Assembly (NCBI GenBank): GCA_023404345.1
Contig: JAEYCB010000067.1
Coordinates: forward strand, 1-24,581
Reading direction: 5' to 3'
Length of the DNA: 24,581 bases
Source of the DNA: Bacillota bacterium
GTDB lineage: Bacteria; Bacillota; Clostridia; Christensenellales; Aristaeellaceae
Of this stretch, positions 24,016-24,581 are shown in pieces. The number at the start of each line of letters is the position of its first letter. Position 1 is the stretch's first letter. The notes under the pieces are model-generated. The model was not told where the DNA came from and did not search any database. It saw nothing but the letters and a program-made list of their open reading frames with translations. A program made the position numbers and the translations under genes.

Positions 24016-24581
24016 ATGCCGGAGAAAACCACGCAGAAAGAGCATGGTAAAAAGACCGCGCCTCCCTCGGAAAAGGAAGTACAACCGGAAGTCGTTATCC
24101 AAATCCCACTTGCCGAACTGCATCCTTTTCCAGATCACCCATTTCAGGTGAGGGATGATGATTCCATGAGGGAAACCGCAGAAAGCATCAAGGCGTATGG
24201 CGTACTCGTCCCCGCGATTGTCCGTCCACGGGAAGAAGGTGGATATGAAATCATTGCCGGACACCGCCGCAAACACGCCTGTGAACTGGCAGAGCTGGCT
24301 ACCATGCCTGCCATCGTCCGAAACATGGACAGGGACACCGCAACCATCATCATGGTGGACAGCAACCTTCAGCGCGAAAACATCCTGCCCTCTGAACGCG
24401 CCAAGGCATACAAGATGAAAATGGATGCCATCAAACGGCAGGGCGCACGGACGGATTTAAGGCAACACCGCATAAATGGCAGGATTCACATAGGCGGACA
24501 TGCATTTTGTGAAAATCAACAGGATGCCCCATACTTATGCTCGCAGGGGCGCACTGATTCAAGCTGCCAGGCAGGGCCTGT
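24016..24581 (+). CDS. ParB/Spo0J-like nuclease-fold protein, N-terminal part (partial, disrupted)
   Basis: The ATG at 24016 has AGGAGG six bases upstream. Residues 27-125 form a ParB N-terminal domain: IPLAELHPFPDHPFQVRDDD (30-49), ESIKAYGVLVPAIVRP, the nucleotide-binding box EIIAGHRRKHA (78-88; GHRR 82-85) and DSNLQRENI (115-123). Relatives in integrative/conjugative elements of gut Bacillota act in plasmid-like partition or regulation and then carry a helix-turn-helix DNA-binding domain. Here the family pattern stops at T146-D147-L148. The following residues (RQHRINGRIHIGG and on) are Cys/His-rich and unlike ParB, though the frame stays open to the window end. The gene is probably interrupted at about 24458. 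The real C-terminus cannot be seen. Confidence 0.72.
   Translation, partial: MPEKTTQKEHGKKTAPPSEKEVQPEVVIQIPLAELHPFPDHPFQVRDDDSMRETAESIKAYGVLVPAIVRPREEGGYEIIAGHRRKHACELAELATMPAIVRNMDRDTATIIMVDSNLQRENILPSERAKAYKMKMDAIKRQGARTDLRQHRINGRIHIGGHAFCENQQDAPYLCSQGRTDSSCQAGP
24459..24581. mobile_element. Possible end of an insertion element inside parB
   Basis: From about 24459 (AGGCAACACCGCATAAATGG) the sequence no longer encodes ParB. The boundary is sharp and lies inside a conserved domain, as expected for an insertion. The reverse strand is also open in one frame. No transposase motif is visible in the 120 bp available and the other end is outside the window, so the element type is unknown. Confidence 0.35.

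Noticed and set aside
1..24581. CRISPR array, rRNA genes, riboswitch or prophage structural genes
   Set aside because: No regularly spaced repeats, no rRNA-like segment, no recognisable riboswitch core and no phage structural proteins were seen.

Overview
The window looks like chromosomal DNA of a GC-rich member of the Bacillota, most likely class Clostridia. The main reason is the gene run priA-def-fmt-rsmB-rlmN-prpC-prkC-rsgA-rpe, a gene order conserved in Bacillota. A DacF-type carboxypeptidase, a DUF3048 (YerB-like) protein, separate secD and secF genes and AGGAGG-type ribosome binding sites fit this. I cannot name a genus.

Layout from left to right. Positions 1-150 hold the first codons of a leftward gene cut by the window edge and a perfect inverted repeat. 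A secreted DUF3048 protein (175-1371, minus) follows, with its own consensus promoter. Next, on the minus strand, come a MATE transporter (1500-2981) and a DEAD-box RNA helicase (3016-4602). From 16937 down to 4782 runs a ten-gene minus-strand block: dacF, priA, def, fmt, rsmB, rlmN, prpC, prkC, rsgA, rpe. Most junctions are ATGA-type overlaps or gaps below 40 bp, so it reads as one operon from a promoter near 17000. It joins cell-wall trimming (dacF, and PASTA-kinase sensing by prkC), replication restart (priA), protein N-terminus formylation and deformylation (fmt, def), rRNA methylation and ribosome assembly (rsmB, rlmN, rsgA) and one pentose-phosphate enzyme (rpe). The thiN and spoVM genes that follow rpe in Bacillus subtilis are not recognisable.

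A second MATE transporter (17039-18436, minus) and a YqhD/BDH-type iron-dependent alcohol dehydrogenase (18623-19786, plus) diverge from back-to-back promoters whose -35 boxes are 11 bp apart. After a strong terminator and about 320 bp without a convincing gene comes the protein-export unit, a small membrane-anchored protein, then secD and secF (22923 to 20220, minus). Its TTGACG-17-TATAAT promoter sits back-to-back with a promoter for two tRNA genes, tRNA-Thr(CGT) and tRNA-Pro(CGG).

The right end, from about 23313, is accessory DNA: repeats next to tRNA-Pro, a 3' remnant of a tyrosine-recombinase gene, and then, after a sharp junction near 23757, the leader and start of a ParB-like gene typical of integrative or conjugative elements. 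The ParB reading frame leaves the family after residue 148 (near 24458), probably at another insertion. This end looks like layered mobile-element debris at a tRNA attachment site. The most interesting signals are there: a terminator embedded in a leader reading frame, and the junctions. Elsewhere, two matching palindromes lie just past stop codons. I found no clear new multi-gene system; most of the window is core housekeeping DNA.
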